A stretch of 64,000 nucleotides of DNA from Catonia carolina (GCA_035578175.1 JAQMRL010000004.1:44101401-44165400), one strand, 5' to 3'. Positions 50,101-61,285 are shown, counted from the first letter of the stretch. Notes: a model not told the origin generated them from the letters alone. Numbers and translations are program-made.

Positions 50101-50423
50101 GAGCACTATCAAAATGATGTAATAACTTAATATGACAGTGAAACATGATGACATCTGTCAGTTAAGGATTAGCAAATAAGTCAGTGCTCACTAACATGAC
50201 AAAACATGTAAATTATATAGAAAAACATTATCACAGTCACTCAAATGCAGCATGTTCCACTTTTTGTTTTATCTGGCATGCGCGTTGCCTGTATGGTACT
50301 GAAAACACGAGTAAAATTAATTTCCTGTTGTTTTTGAATTTTTGTAAAATTTCTGTGCTGTATTTTCAACAAAATTCATTTCCATGTAATAAAATGAAAG
50401 AAAGGTTAACATTTAATTAATAT
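47141..50423. other. No feature recognised
   Basis: More than 3 kb of AT-rich DNA. I found no exon, repeat or inverted pair that stands out. It could be intergenic DNA or part of a long intron. Confidence 0.5.
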
Positions 50424-51307
50424 CTCTCTCTCTCTAGTTAACAGCCATAAGGCTGGTTGGCAGCTGCTCTCCATGCTCCTCGGTCATCTGCTTTCCGCTT
50501 CAACTCGCAATATGAAGCACATCCCATGTCCTCTAGTAACTGCTTCATGTACTCCAATCTGGGTCTTCCCCGCAAATTTCTCCCCTCCACAACTCCTTCG
50601 ATTATTCTTTTCAACATACTGTCATGTCGGAGTATGTGGCCTATCAGCTGGGCTCTTCTCTGTCTGATCCATTTTAGGAAGCTCCTTCCCTCCCCCGCTC
50701 TACTGAAAACTTGTTCGTTCGTCATCATTTCACTCCAGCTGACCCTCAACATCCTTCTATAGCACCAGGCTTCAAATGCCGCTAATCTTCTCTCTTCCCT
50801 CACACCAAGTGTCCAAGCTTCACTCCCGTAAGCTGCAATACTCCACACATATGTCTTCAGCATGCGTTTCCTTACATCAAGACTAACATTCCTAGAAGTG
50901 AATAAGCTCTTCTTCTTATTAAAAGCATTCTTAGCCTGGATAATCCTGCTTGCGACATCCCTGTAACTCCTTCCATCATTTGTGATCTTACTGCCCAGGT
51001 AATTAAACTCAGTCACCTCCTTTATCACCCCGTTTCTCAATGTTATCGCTGTGCTGTTTTCTCTGTTCCTGCAACATACCAAAATTTTTGTTTTGTGGGT
51101 GTTTATTTGCATGCTGAATTCCTCATCCATCCTATTCAGTATTCTTTGTAGGTCTTCCTCACTTTCTGCCATCACTGCTAAGTCATCTGCAAACCGGAGC
51201 ATATCTATCCTTTCCCCATGAATTGTCACTCCTAGGTTCATTTCTTCTCTCACTCTGTCAATTGCTTTCTGCACGTATAGGTTGAACAAGTATGGTGATG
51301 TATGGTG
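50424..51307 (-). mobile_element. 5'-truncated LINE with catalytic FADD box and GA-repeat tail
   Basis: An intact minus-strand frame of 283 aa (50438-51289) begins within the reverse transcriptase palm (FNLYVQKAID; MLRFADDLAVMAESEEDLQR, with the catalytic FADD) and continues through FNYLGSKITNDG, WCYRRMLRVSWSEMMTNEQV, RAQLIGHILRHD and GRPRLEYMKQLLEDMG to the end. The 3' tail is (GA)n. It is flanked by an 11-bp target-site duplication TTAATTAATAT (50413-50423 and 51308-51318). A different subfamily from LINE-B. Confidence 0.9.
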
Positions 51308-51633
51308 TTAATTAATATATAGTCTATAAATTATGTGGTTGAAAACTTTCTGTGTTTATATAATTACTAACAAATAAACTACAGTAACAGAAAAGTAGTG
51401 GATAATACTTGGGAAAAATTACTTCAGAAATTTCAAAAGACGTTATTTGGGTGTTACAGACACCCCGTAGTTAATATATACAGTCGATTCCAGATGATTG
51501 GTCCACTGGTTAATTGGGGCAGCCGGTTTTTTGGGACAGTTCTTTAATGAACAAAAACAGATTGGGATTTAACATTGATAAGTACTCCGTTTATTCGGTC
51601 CATAATGCCGCTTATTGGGGCCAACCTGATGTA

Positions 51634-52748
51634 CGAGGGGGTACCCAAAAGAAACCGGAATTATTTTTTAAAACTATTTATTTTTTCACAAGGAGCCAGA
51701 TCGGGTGAGTACGGTGCGTGTGGTAGCAAAACCATGCCGTTTTTTGCCAAAAATGGGTAACCGAGATTGCCGTGTGTGCAGGCGCGTTGTCGTGGTGGAA
51801 AAACCAGTCCCCTGTCTGCCACAAATTAGGTCTTTTACGACGAATGCTGTTTCGTAGTCTTCTTAACACTTCAAGATAAAAAGCTTGATTTACCGTCTGG
51901 CCTGGTGGAACGAACTCTGAATGGACACATCAATTCCCCTCACATCAAAAAAACAAATCAGCATTGTTTTGATGTTCGATCTGACTTGACGACTTTTTTT
52001 TGGTCGGGGTGATAATGAAGTCTTCCATTGACTGGATTGTTGTTTGGTTTCTGGGTCGTACCCATAGCACCAAGACTCGTCACCCGTAATGATCTTTGAC
52101 ATGAAATCTGGATCAGTTTCAAGCTGTTGTTTCAAATCACTACACGTTTCAATCCGACGTTCCTTTTGAGTGTCTGTCAGAACCCGAGGCACAAACTTGG
52201 CAGCGACTCTTTTCATTGTCAAGTCTTCTGTTAAAATGCGTTGGACTGAGCTCCAAGATAACCCACTAACCTGTGATATTTGGTTAATGGTCTGTCGTCG
52301 GTCTGTTCGTACAATTTCTTTCACTTTCACAACATTTTCGTCTGTTCGGGAAGTCGACGGTCGTCCAGAACGAGGTTTGTTCTCAATCGACATGCCGCCA
52401 TTTTTAAAGCGCAAAAACCACTCGTACACTTGGGTTTTTCCAATAGCGTCATCTTTGTAAGCTGTGTTCAACATTACAACTGTTTCCGCGTCGTTTTTAC
52501 TGAGCAAGAAGCAAAATTTCACAGCCGCACATTGTTCATTAAAACTTGCCATCATGAAAAACGACACGAGCACAAAACAGCACTAGCGAGAACAATCACT
52601 GCACGAGAACAGAACAAGCTAGATCAACGAACAAAATGGCATTGAACTGGCAATGAGTAGCGCTACAAGCAGCCTAGTGGCGGGAATTTGTACTGCACAA
52701 GCTCTGCCCACAGCAGAGCTATTCCGGATACTTTTGGGTACCCCCTCG
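51634..52748 (-). mobile_element. Mariner element with transposase C-terminus deleted, nested in pogo
   Basis: Ends CGAGGGGGTACCCAAAAG and CTTTTGGGTACCCCCTCG are flanked by TA at 51632-51633 and 52749-52750. Length 1115 bp, short for mariner, because the C-terminal coding part is missing and the 3' inverted repeat follows almost directly. Confidence 0.92.
51678..52552 (-). pseudogene. Mariner transposase pseudogene
   Basis: Starts MASFNEQCAAVKFCFLLSKN at 52552. It has the N-terminal helix-turn-helix, a GRPSTSRTDENV linker, WSSVQRILTEDL, the first catalytic Asp in ITGDESWCYGYDPETKQQ, a frameshift near 51930, the second Asp in FFHHDNAPAHTA, and PYSPDLAPC followed by Glu instead of the third catalytic Asp. 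The protein then stops after nine unrelated residues; about 60 C-terminal residues are missing. Cut-and-paste transposition needs all three Asp residues, so it is inactive. Confidence 0.9.
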
Positions 52749-53248
52749 TATATACATACAGTATTTATATTTTATTAAAACCATTACAGGCCAGCAACAA
52801 ACAACACGTGGTTCTAAGCGGCAAGATAAGATAATAGGAAACAGTATTATCACATCCTTCATAACAGAGATGTTATTTACAGTACAATGAGTAGGCTACA
52901 TAATCATCACTGCACAAATTACAGTGAGTCATGCCCACTAGTTATGCCCAACCTAATAAGCTGTACAGCCTCCTTGCACCTTTGGTTAGTTGTCACTTGT
53001 CATACATACATAGAACATTCATAATTCCATGCTTCTTATCAGTTTTTGTGATTTCAAGACTGTACTGTAACACATGGTTTTTTGAGTCCGATTTTTTTGT
53101 TATCTGCAAGCATACTTTTTTTAAAATTCCCATTCGTTTCACACATTTTGTTGATATTTTTATGCGTATGCTTACAGTACAGTACCTACTATCAACGTCT
53201 TTGTGAGTTTAATGCTGCGTAACGATATGACTGGGTGAATGAATAAAG

Positions 53249-53548
53249 CTTCTTGACAAAATAGAAACGTATCCACCTCACTTAAGCCAACGTAAACTAT
53301 CGGAACTAACCGGTGTACCGAAAATTATGGTAGCTTGTATCATGGTCCAAGAAAATAAAATACTCAAAGAGTGGGCATTAAAAGATCATGGAACATCTCA
53401 GAAAAGAAAACTTGAAGGAGGATCCACTTGTTGAGAAGGGTTGAATGAATGGTTTGCCATTGTAACTTTGCAAGGTGTTAGTGTCAATGGTCCAATGCTT
53501 GAAACCAAGGCAAAATGTTTTGCTAAAAATTTAATCATTGTTCTGATA
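53249..53548 (+). pseudogene. Pogo/Tigger transposase fragment, CENP-B-type DNA-binding region
   Basis: Reads LLDKIETYPPHLSQRKLSEL, IMVQENKILKEWALKDHG, an in-frame stop, then EGLNEWFAIVTLQGVSVNGP and MLETKAKCFAKNL. The last part matches the W-F-x(n)-G-V-x-V-x-G-P-M-L pattern of CENP-B helix-turn-helix domains. The catalytic DDE domain is absent. Confidence 0.8.
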
Positions 53549-53727
53549 CCCTTTTTTTCGTGTGTATATGGATAGAACTTGCAGACAAAATTTATGTATG
53601 TGATAATTTTAATAGAATACAGTATCGTCTTCGCCATAGTTTACGAATTCGTTTATTAGGGCCAGCCATTTGATTGGGTCAAAATACTCCAGTCTCGATG
53701 TGCCCCAATTATCTGGAATTGACTGTA

Positions 53728-54775
53728 TTTTTAAATTATAGAAGCAATTTTTTACACTGATAAAATGTTTCTGTGCATATTCGGTAAAAAGATTATTCAG
53801 CTCATCAAAACTCTTAAGCACTTTTCATTTAAGTTTTTTTCCAATGTGGATATAAATACCAAATAACACTGTTTTGGCAATAACGATTGTTAATATTTTA
53901 TAAGGTTTGCTAGTACTAAAACATCTTCATTACCAGAAGAAGATGACATTGCCGATGACTACATTCTTGTTCATGAACACAAGTTACAATAAAATTAATT
54001 TATAAGTAGGCTTTAAGTAACAAGACTTTACATCAGTAACATTATGCAGCATGTAGTGGTTGGTCACTTCTCACAACGCGACAATTTAGTGAGCGCTCAT
54101 CACATGAACTAAGACACAAAAATATGTCTCACAGCACCTGTTAAAAATATCAGTTTATTTGATGTCGCTATCATATTCAAGAAATTGTATTTCTAAGAAA
54201 CATTTGAACACAAATCTAATGTAGTTAAAATAAACAAATAACTGCCTTATTTCTATTAGATAAATATTTTATCTATTAGAAATAAATTGTGAAAGTAATT
54301 AAATGAAGCCTAAATTTTAATATTATTTAATTGATAAAAATTTCTATAACTTTACTTACAGAACAAACATTACATACATTTTGTATAACTTCTTTAAAAT
54401 GGTCTGAATGTCTAAAGATTTTACCCCATTTAAAGTGCTGAAATTTAATATTTTTTTTCTTTGAGATTGAAGAGAAAAATTAGAACATTTGTATTTCAAC
54501 TTACTTGCAACTAAGGGGTCAGAAAGGAATGACTACCCTTAAACAATTAGTACTACAAATGTTAAAGATTGAGCAGTTACCGAGATAGCAAGGGTTCAGA
54601 ATATTGTTAATAATTCAAAATTTAAGAAACGTACGAATTTGAAATTTCATACATGCTATAAGAATATAATTGCCTATGTTTTGTTAAAATTTCAAACTTT
54701 TCGGCCAAATAATTATCGAGTTACATGCCTCTAAATGCATGAAATTTGTTGCGGTAGAAAAAAAACGGATTTTTG
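53728..54775. other. No feature recognised
   Basis: AT-rich spacer. The minus-strand open frame running into the pogo right end is a by-product of that end. Confidence 0.5.
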
Positions 54776-54950
54776 TCTTCCAACCTCGATATGGCAATTT
54801 TTCAATAACATGAAACATGTAGGACTATTATAGGGCAATGCAGAATAAAATGAGCTAAATTTTGATGCAAAGTATGCTGAAATCCGACTCATAGTTTTGG
54901 AGATGCAAGGATTCAAACTCGGGTGTTTATGATTATGAAACCGATAGTAG
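54776..54950 (+). repeat. Single arm of the hairpin element
   Basis: CTTCCAACCTCGATATGGCA through GAGATGCAAGGATTCAAACT to CCGATAGTAG, matching the right arm of the hairpin at 14497-14856. Confidence 0.8.
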
Positions 54951-55099
54951 TATCTTTTACACCTCTACCTCTTCGGTTTTTAAATGCTTCAGTCATATAA
55001 TTGGTTGACCACGTGATAAGAAACAGAACTATTTTTTGTAGCCCTAGAACTAACAGGTTGAATGCAAATAATTTAAAACTCCACTTGCCAGTTATGGGC
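54951..55099 (-). mobile_element. SINE-2, 5' part
   Basis: Antisense of SINE-2 from GCCCATAAC to GAGGTGTAAAAGATA, directly abutting the hairpin arm. The SINE-2 3' part is absent. Positions 55100-55783 show nothing else, apart from AATAAA-type hexamers on the minus strand about 370 bp beyond the myosin stop. Confidence 0.65.
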
Positions 55100-55783
55100 A
55101 AATAATGGTTAGTTAGACAATATACAAAAAAACTATAATGACGCTGAGGCAAACAACTGCATAAATCTTTAAAAAATGAAGAAAAAATGGTGGTTCGGAT
55201 ATAAAACGGTTTCATGAAGCAGACAGAATTTAGGAATAAAATAGTCTACATCATAATGAAACAACAAAACGGAATGGTTAAGGGATGAAGTGAAGGGGCT
55301 ACCTCATTCACAACAGAGCCGACTTGAGCCATCAGACAAGCTCTACTGATCAGGAATAATTAAATAATAAATAAACATAATTTAAAAAATGTACAGTACT
55401 TTTAAAGTTTTATTATATTTTATTAAAATACATAATAGACAAAGCAATGTTAAATAATAACAATATAATTAAATTATAATATAAAATATAGGTAATTAAA
55501 ATAACATATTATTTATCTTTATAATACTAGTAAATTACTTTTATGGTATACAACAATGTTAAACTTTGAAAAATTACGAACCCTGTATGAAGGTTTTCAA
55601 TAAGCAATCAAATTGTTCAAGTTAAACATAAATAATTTAACGATATTAGTACAAACAATGATTGCTTGAAATATTTTTTTTGTTTTAATGTCAGTCTTTT
55701 ATAATATTTGTTGTCACTTTCTGTAAAATTATAATAAATTATGATACATGTTGTATTTTAAATACTGAAAAAGGTACGTTAAA

Positions 55784-55898
55784 TTATCCTACAACAATTA
55801 GGTGACCACTTTTTCCTTTTGATATACCTGCTGAACCATTCATGCCATTGGTAATATCAATCACACCTTGTTTTCCGCCAGATAGATTATGGGATATT
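55784..55898 (-). CDS. Myo61F: Class I myosin, last coding exon
   Basis: Acceptor TTTCAG then 115 bp to a TAA at 55784. With the two bases carried over from the previous exon it reads TISHNLSGGKQGVIDITNGM, then NGSAGISKGKSGHLIVVG and stop. The closing GHL-x-VV block resembles the end of the MYO1C tail. Phase fits exactly. Confidence 0.85.
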
Positions 55899-56087
55899 CT
55901 GAAACATTTAAGATACGTGTAAATAATTTTTTTAAGTGACTAGTTACCATCATAGCAGCAGAATCCATATTAATATGAGTTTTTAAAAAAAATTTTAATT
56001 TTACCTTTTACCTTTTCTTACTGCTTTCTTTTTCTTAAATTTCTTATTCTTACGTGTACTTTCATGGAGCGCACCGCTTCATCAGGT

Positions 56088-56228
56088 AATATCATAAAGC
56101 TTCTAGAAATTATTGTGAAGAATGCATCTTCCTTTATTTAAAGTCTGAATTCAGACTGATTATAAAACAACTGTTTCATAATTAAGATGCATTCCTCACA
56201 ATAAGTTCTAGAAGCTTTATGATAATAT
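56088..56228. mobile_element. Small MITE in a myosin intron
   Basis: About 140 bp with inverted ends of roughly 45 bp: ATCATAAAGCTTCTAGAA at the left, TTCTAGAAGCTTTATGAT at the right, and an inner AGTCTGAATTCAGACT palindrome. Target duplication not clear. It lies between the last two myosin exons. Confidence 0.75.
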
Positions 56229-57140
56229 AGTTACTGGAGTCACGAGTAACAGCGTTGTAGACGGAATTCAACAACAGTAAGAGAAACACAATACTGTGAT
56301 CAAATGTTAACCTACTAACTGATGCCGTCTGGGCAGTTGTTTGTTGAAGGTCCTCTTTTAGCTCCATCTAGTAGGAGAACTCTCTACTATGGCTACAAAT
56401 CGCAGCGCACTCTCAGTACGGTTGTTTTTAGGACCCTCCTCGTACATTACACAAAAATTAAAATATGATATTTTTGTCAATATCATATCAATAATTCTTA
56501 GGTTACTAGTAAACTTAGAGAGCGTGGAACAAAAACTGCTTGTTTCAATGGGTGAAAATTGTCCAAAATTTAGATTTTTAGTGTATTCTTAAACACCATC
56601 CATGGTGTAGGCCACCTGAACCTGTTCTGCCATCAATCTCTTCCTCAGTCAACATACATCTCTTCTTCCCACTGGTTCATATTGCCACACTTACAACAGT
56701 AAATAAGTCACACCCATACGCAGGAGATGAGCTGTCTAATCCTTTCTGTATTACTCAACCATTTTGATACTGGTAATGAGCACATGGAATTCTTGCTATT
56801 TTCAATAGCCTTGCATCAAATTAACTCATCTTCATGCTTTACCAGTGAAATACTCTGTTGAGTTAGCTCATCCAATATGATTTTGATACCAGCATATGCT
56901 ACAATTTTTTGACTTAAAAATTAACTATTTACAGTAACAATAGTTGTAAATGAAAGAGTGAGCATTTATTAAGTTCAACAATTTTATCACAATACAATGT
57001 AGTAGGTACAGAAATAATTCCAACAATATTATATATAGGGCCTGTTATATTTTTTTAAATAAATTTTTATAACTCTGCAATCAAATTCAACCTTGATTTA
57101 TTAGATATGTAACTAATATAAATCAATAGTCAGTACTTAC
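56229..57140. other. Myosin intron, no other feature recognised
   Basis: The short plus-strand frame at 56389-56592 has no recognisable domain and lies antisense within the intron. Confidence 0.5.
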
Positions 57141-57247
57141 GTTCCATCAGCAATGCTATTAATATTTAACATTTCTGGTTTATTTGTAACTGAAACTATT
57201 TTTGTTATTGCTTCAACTAAATGTGGAACTTCCAGAATTAAATCACC
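57141..57247 (-). CDS. Myo61F: Class I myosin, penultimate coding exon
   Basis: Acceptor TTTTACAG, 107 bp, donor GTAAGT. Translates GDLILEVPHLVEAITKIVSV then TNKPEMLNINSIADG and the first two bases of a codon. It continues the TH1 (myosin tail) fold; the KGD-x-(hydrophobic) start is shared with MYO1C-type tails. Confidence 0.88.
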
Positions 57248-57339
57248 CTGTAAAATTAAAAATAATTTAACAAATAGACAAAACAGAAATGGCATTGATT
57301 TCAAATAAATTAACTATAATTATTCTAAAATATTTTTGT

Positions 57340-57640
57340 TTATTTTACTGAAAGTTGTGTCACCGTCGCCTCCTTTGATTAGGTACTGTGTGCTGGGGCG
57401 ACAAAGCTTCTGATATACTATCAGAGGGAAGCCACCAATAGTTCTGACAGGTGTGGAAGGCCCGTGTCGGTACTGCAGAGGGCTAGTAACTGCCCCTACC
57501 GCAGCGCTCTGGTGACTATATTGTGTGGTTCCAAGCTCCGTGTAGTTGCGGGGTGAAGGGTACAGGAGAGGTATAAAGAATGAGTGGACGCATGCTGGGA
57601 GAACGATTGTTGTATTACTTTGATTCAAAACATTCGCTTT
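57340..57640 (-). repeat. Unclassified GC-richer repeat
   Basis: A GC-richer block containing CCAAGCTCCGTGTAGTTG. A diverged inverted relative containing CAACTACACGGAGCTGGG lies at 57887-57913. The 113-aa minus-strand frame over it has no recognisable domain. Probably part of a transposon in the myosin intron. Confidence 0.4.
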
Positions 57641-58019
57641 CAAACTTTCCGTATTTAACATATTTGTTTGTATTTATTTATTTACATATTTTGATACAAT
57701 TTGGTAAGTTAAATATTATGAATCCGACCAAGTTAATAACCCGGTAGGTATTTGTTAAATTAATGCGCCGGATGATAGGAATATTTTTTTAGTCTAGTTA
57801 GTACATGCTACCATTACAAATTCATTAGCTGTGAAACACTACTAACTCATTCATTCTCCGTCTACTATAACAACGCACTGCATTCCTTCCAACTACACGG
57901 AGCTGGGACTCAAGCAATACAAGAGTGCTCCACTGAGCCTATTTCCTATGTCATCCTATTTCCACTCTACAGCTTCGACCAAACATCCCCCATATGCACA
58001 CGGCTACTGGAGGAGAACT

Positions 58020-58340
58020 GTACAAGGAAAATTAAGTTAATGGAAATTAGAAAAAGAAGACTACAATTTTATGAACACCTGTATAGAATGGATGACAACC
58101 GGTAGATAAAACAAATTTTCAAAAAACTAAACAGTAGATGTAAGGTGTCGGATTAATGGTTCAAAGAAGTCAGAAATAATATTATGAAAACCAGAATAAA
58201 CCAAGAAAATTTAATGAACCAAACTAAATTCAGGCAACTAATAATGAACTTTAAGGGCTTCCATGAAGAGCAAAAACAGAACTCTATGTGGAGAGAAGAA
58301 TGGAGAAAAGCCTACAATGCTGAGAATATGGGCTGCTAAA
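58020..58340 (+). mobile_element. LINE relic, C-terminal end
   Basis: Plus strand: EIRKRRLQFYEHLYRMDDNR, stop, KQIFKKLNSRC, stop, WFKEVRNNIMKTRINQENLM and WREEWRKAYNAENMG. This is the K-R-R-L-x-F-x-x-H-L-x-R-M module of LINE C-termini, with stops. It lies in a myosin intron. Confidence 0.65.
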
Positions 58341-58955
58341 AGAGCTTCCAGAAACATCTAGTCACTTCACATGATCTTAAATTAGCCCTGTGTACAAGAA
58401 CAAAAATTATAATTTGTATGGTTTTGTCATATAATTATTCTTTAACTTTTGTTTTTTTTTTGTTAAATAAGTGTAAACTGTATACTGGATGATCAATAAA
58501 TTGGCTTGCGATTAGAAACATTATAATATATTAAGAATTAATATATAATCAATAAGTTTCAGTGCAATGTTTGACTGTCCTTGTCAAGGATTTCACACAG
58601 TTTTCTTTGGCCACTTCAAGCAAATGCTTGGTCAGACAGCTACTTGCTTTCAGTGCAGTATAACCATGCAGTATATAACCATGAAGAGGTTGCTATTTTT
58701 TAATTAATGTGCCAGTTGTATTGCACACCCTACAGACTGAAAACTTTAGTTATAATAAATAGATATGTTAAAAAAGTACCCTCAAGTTTCATTTGCTTAT
58801 GATTAATCAAAACAAAATGACGGAAAGTAATTATGTTAGCATATCCATTTCAAATTGGTGATTCATTACACTGTTACTTAAGTAATAAAATGCAAGAAAT
58901 GAAAGAATTCAGAAAGTGATAAATTATTAATGAACACAAGTTGTTTCATTAACCT

Positions 58956-59275
58956 TTATTCGAACTGATGTTCATCAATAGCTAAACACTGATAGCAACG
59001 AAACAAAAATGAGTCATAAGCGTTTTTGAAAAATTGCTGAGGTATCAACAGCAGTTCCTCTTCAATCATTAATTCATCGTCTGTTGCAATGGTATGAGAT
59101 AAACTTTTTCCTTCAAAAAGCCCCATAGGAAAAAATTGCAAACAGACAAGTCTGGCGATCTTGAAGGCCAGTCCATGATTCTGATGCCATGACCTATCCA
59201 ACCGTTAGGAAGATTTTGGTTTAAATACGCTTTGGCCACATTAGCATAAGGTGGAGGAGCTCCTCATGCTGGAAA
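58956..59275 (-). pseudogene. Tc1/mariner-superfamily transposase fragment, C-terminal part
   Basis: Minus strand: GAPPPYANVAKAYLNQNLPN, GWIGHGIRIMDWPSRSPDL, SVCNFFLWGFLKEKV, frameshift, then LLIPQQFFKNAYDSFLFRCY. This matches the end of the insect transposases with a DUF4817 start, the same family as the fold-back elements. The Asp normally in CDFFLWG is Asn here, and a stop lies just before GAPP. Dead copy in a myosin intron. Confidence 0.8.
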
Positions 59276-59513
59276 TAAACATTCTGCATCTCCGCCTGAG
59301 AAAGATGAGGAACTATGTGATTACTTAAAATTGATGCGTATCTGTCTCCAGTCATTGTCTGATAGGATATGTCATACGAGGATGTTTTCATTTAAACATG
59401 TTTATTTATTTAAATACAAAAATTATGTAAGCTAAACCAATAATTTTACTTTGTATCACTATTTTGAAATATTTGGAATTTGACATTAACAAGGAAATCA
59501 AAACAAAAATTAC

Positions 59514-59732
59514 CTTGTCTTTCTTAAGATCAGGTGGAATCCTTAAAAGAAGGAAATTATCCATTTCAGTTGTGATTTCAAGTCTTACAATGGTTTCAAA
59601 TGGTAATCTGTGTTTCTGTTTTAGGTGTTTTCCTTCTTCTGCTACTAGATAGAGAGCTTTGTCAGTTACAACAAGAATACGTTCTCTGCGTTTATAACCT
59701 CTTCGATCAAATTTAACAACAGAAGTGAAGTA
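59514..59732 (-). CDS. Myo61F: Class I myosin, TH1 tail exon
   Basis: Acceptor TTTTTTCCAG, 219 bp, donor GTAATT. Encodes YFTSVVKFDRRGYKRRERIL, VVTDKALYLVAEEGKHLKQK, HRLPFETIVRLEITTEMDNF, LLLRIPPDLKKDK. The V-K-x-D-R-x-G-Y-K-x-R-x-R pattern followed by a short beta-rich region is characteristic of the membrane-lipid-binding TH1 domain of class I myosins. Both boundaries are in phase 0 and join neighbouring exons without a frame change. Confidence 0.92.
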
Positions 59733-59852
59733 CTGGAAAAAACAAATACACAAATAAATATCTTTTCACAACTTTTTAACAAATATGAAGATAAAACAAT
59801 ATATTTTTTTATGAATACATCATAAATAATATTTAAAAATTTAAATACTTAC

Positions 59853-59977
59853 AACAGGTTTCTCGCCGGATGGAATCTGATTTAGGAAATTTGATTTCAT
59901 CGTTTTGTATAAGTCTGTATTTAATCTGTCATCAACAAACCATTGACCAATACTTTGCTTGTAGCTTTTCTTTTTAT
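59853..59977 (-). CDS. Myo61F: Class I myosin, start of tail homology region
   Basis: Acceptor TTTTCAG, 125 bp, donor GTAAGT. With one base from the preceding exon it reads NKKKSYKQSIGQWFVDDRLN then TDLYKTMKSNFLNQIPSGEK, PV. K-x-x-Y-x-x-S-(V/I) just after the A-E-x-L-F-K block is typical of the transition from the neck to the TH1 tail in class I myosins. Confidence 0.9.
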
Positions 59978-60120
59978 CTGAAAATAAAAAGTAATGCATA
60001 AATAAACATTTAGCACTTACCTCCAAAATCGAATTTGTTATTGTACTTAATACAAAAATAAAAAATTAAATTTTTACTAAAAATGATAACTGTAATTAAT
60101 AAAAAATAGTCTTAACTTAC

Positions 60121-60241
60121 TCTTAAAAAGAGACTCAGCAAGGACCTTTAATTCAAATTGTCTTTTTCTTTCTGGTGTTAAATTATTTCTGTAATTACGA
60201 GCTAACCATAATCTGTGTATTTGACGTAACTCATGTGATGC
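60121..60241 (-). CDS. Myo61F: Class I myosin, neck-tail junction exon (first visible exon of the partial gene)
   Basis: Acceptor TTTTTTTAG, 121 bp, donor GTAAGT. Reads ASHELRQIHRLWLARNYRNN then LTPERKRQFELKVLAESLFK. The five exons found (60121-60241, 59853-59977, 59514-59732, 57141-57247, 55784-55898) join with consistent phases 0-1-0-0-2 into 228 residues of one protein. Class I myosins are single-headed actin motors that link membranes to actin through the TH1 tail; this part holds the end of the neck and the whole tail. Overall likeness is to MYO1C, whose fly counterpart is Myo61F; the subclass is inferred from memory of family tails. IQ motifs and motor are not found up to the window edge, so an intron of more than 3.7 kb is implied. 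Confidence 0.88.
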
Positions 60242-60518
60242 CTAAAAAAATATAAAAAAAATAAATATAATAAAACAAAATTATTTATGAGTGGCATTGC
60301 AAGGCAATATAAAATTAATGAAAGCTCTTATTTTATATTTGAATTGGTCATTTTAGAAAGCACATAAGTCAAAATACTAACTTAAGTCTTATGTTGTTCC
60401 TGAAGTAAAAAAGAGTAAAATGCTGACGTTTGTTGTTTCTCTATGAAATTCTTTGTTTAATAACCACAAAAAAATTTTGTTATGTAATAATAGGGCTATT
60501 TATTTATTACACTAATGA

Positions 60519-61285
60519 CTTAAGGAACCTTTTCACTACATCAATGTATTTATTCATAATAATAGTTTAGAGCATGTAGAAACAGTGAAGTTCCTGGGCG
60601 TATCTCTAGATAGATCTTTGTCTTGGGACTTCTATACCAATCAAGTTTGTAGTAAAATATCATCTGGGGTATTTGCACTAAAACAAGTTGCCAGATTAAA
60701 TGATAAAAAATTACTAATGGCAGCTTATCATTGCCTCATTCTGTCTCATATCCGTTATGGTATTTTAGTATGGGGTAATTCTAGCATGGGTAATATGAAT
60801 AGGGTTTTTAAAATTCAAAAGAAAGCTATTAGGTGTATGGTGGGAGCTAACCAGCTAACCTCATGCAGGCCACTATTTAAGGAGCTTAAATTGCTTTCAG
60901 TTCCCTGTCTCTACATTTTTGAGGTGATTATGTATGTTAGGCAAAATAATTTTATGCAGAATTTCAATGTTCACAATCATAACACGAGAAACAGGAATGA
61001 TTATTATGTGGCTAATCACTCCACAAAATTGAACAAAAACCTACTTATGCAGGGAGAAAATTCTTAAATAAATTACCCCAATCTTTAAAGTGTTGTGAGG
61101 ATTTGAATTCCTTTAAAAAAAATTAAAAAAATTACTTGATTGGTGAAACTTTTTATAGCATACAAGAATTTCTTTCTTGATAGTAGTGATACATAGTGTG
61201 TTTCTTATACGTATTTCAGGTGTTATATCTGACGACATGTCCTATACTCCTCCTGGAGTCTCCAGGGCGCAAAAAAAAAAAAACA
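60519..61285 (+). mobile_element. 5'-truncated Jockey-type LINE with poly(A)
   Basis: Frame from about 60519: VKFLGVSLDRSLSWDFYTNQ, SHIRYGILVWGNSSMGNMNR, FKIQKKAIRCMVGANQLTSC, RPLFKELKLLSVPCLYIFEV, then a frameshift and a C-terminal end resembling YLIGETFYSIQEFL. This is the thumb and C-terminal part of a Jockey-like reverse transcriptase. A short 3' UTR (TCCTCCTGGAGTCTCCAGGG) leads to a poly(A) of 13. The palm is missing. It lies just upstream of the first visible myosin exon, antisense to the gene. Confidence 0.85.

Larger units (their letters stand above)
51481..53725 (+). mobile_element. Defective pogo/Tigger-like element carrying a nested mariner
   Basis: Ends CAGTCGATTCCAGATGATTG and (reverse complement of the right end) CAGTCAATTCCAGATAATTG are inverted repeats, flanked by TA at 51479-51480 and 53726-53727. 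The plus strand contains remnants of a CENP-B-type DNA-binding transposase. A mariner occupies 51634-52748. Without it the element is about 1.13 kb, too short for a full pogo transposase. Confidence 0.85.

Noticed and set aside
53609..53821. 70-aa minus-strand frame as an exon
   Set aside because: Half of it is the inverted end of the pogo-like element.
57320..57661. 113-aa minus-strand open frame in a myosin intron
   Set aside because: No splice-site context or known domain; it overlaps a repeat that has a diverged relative nearby.
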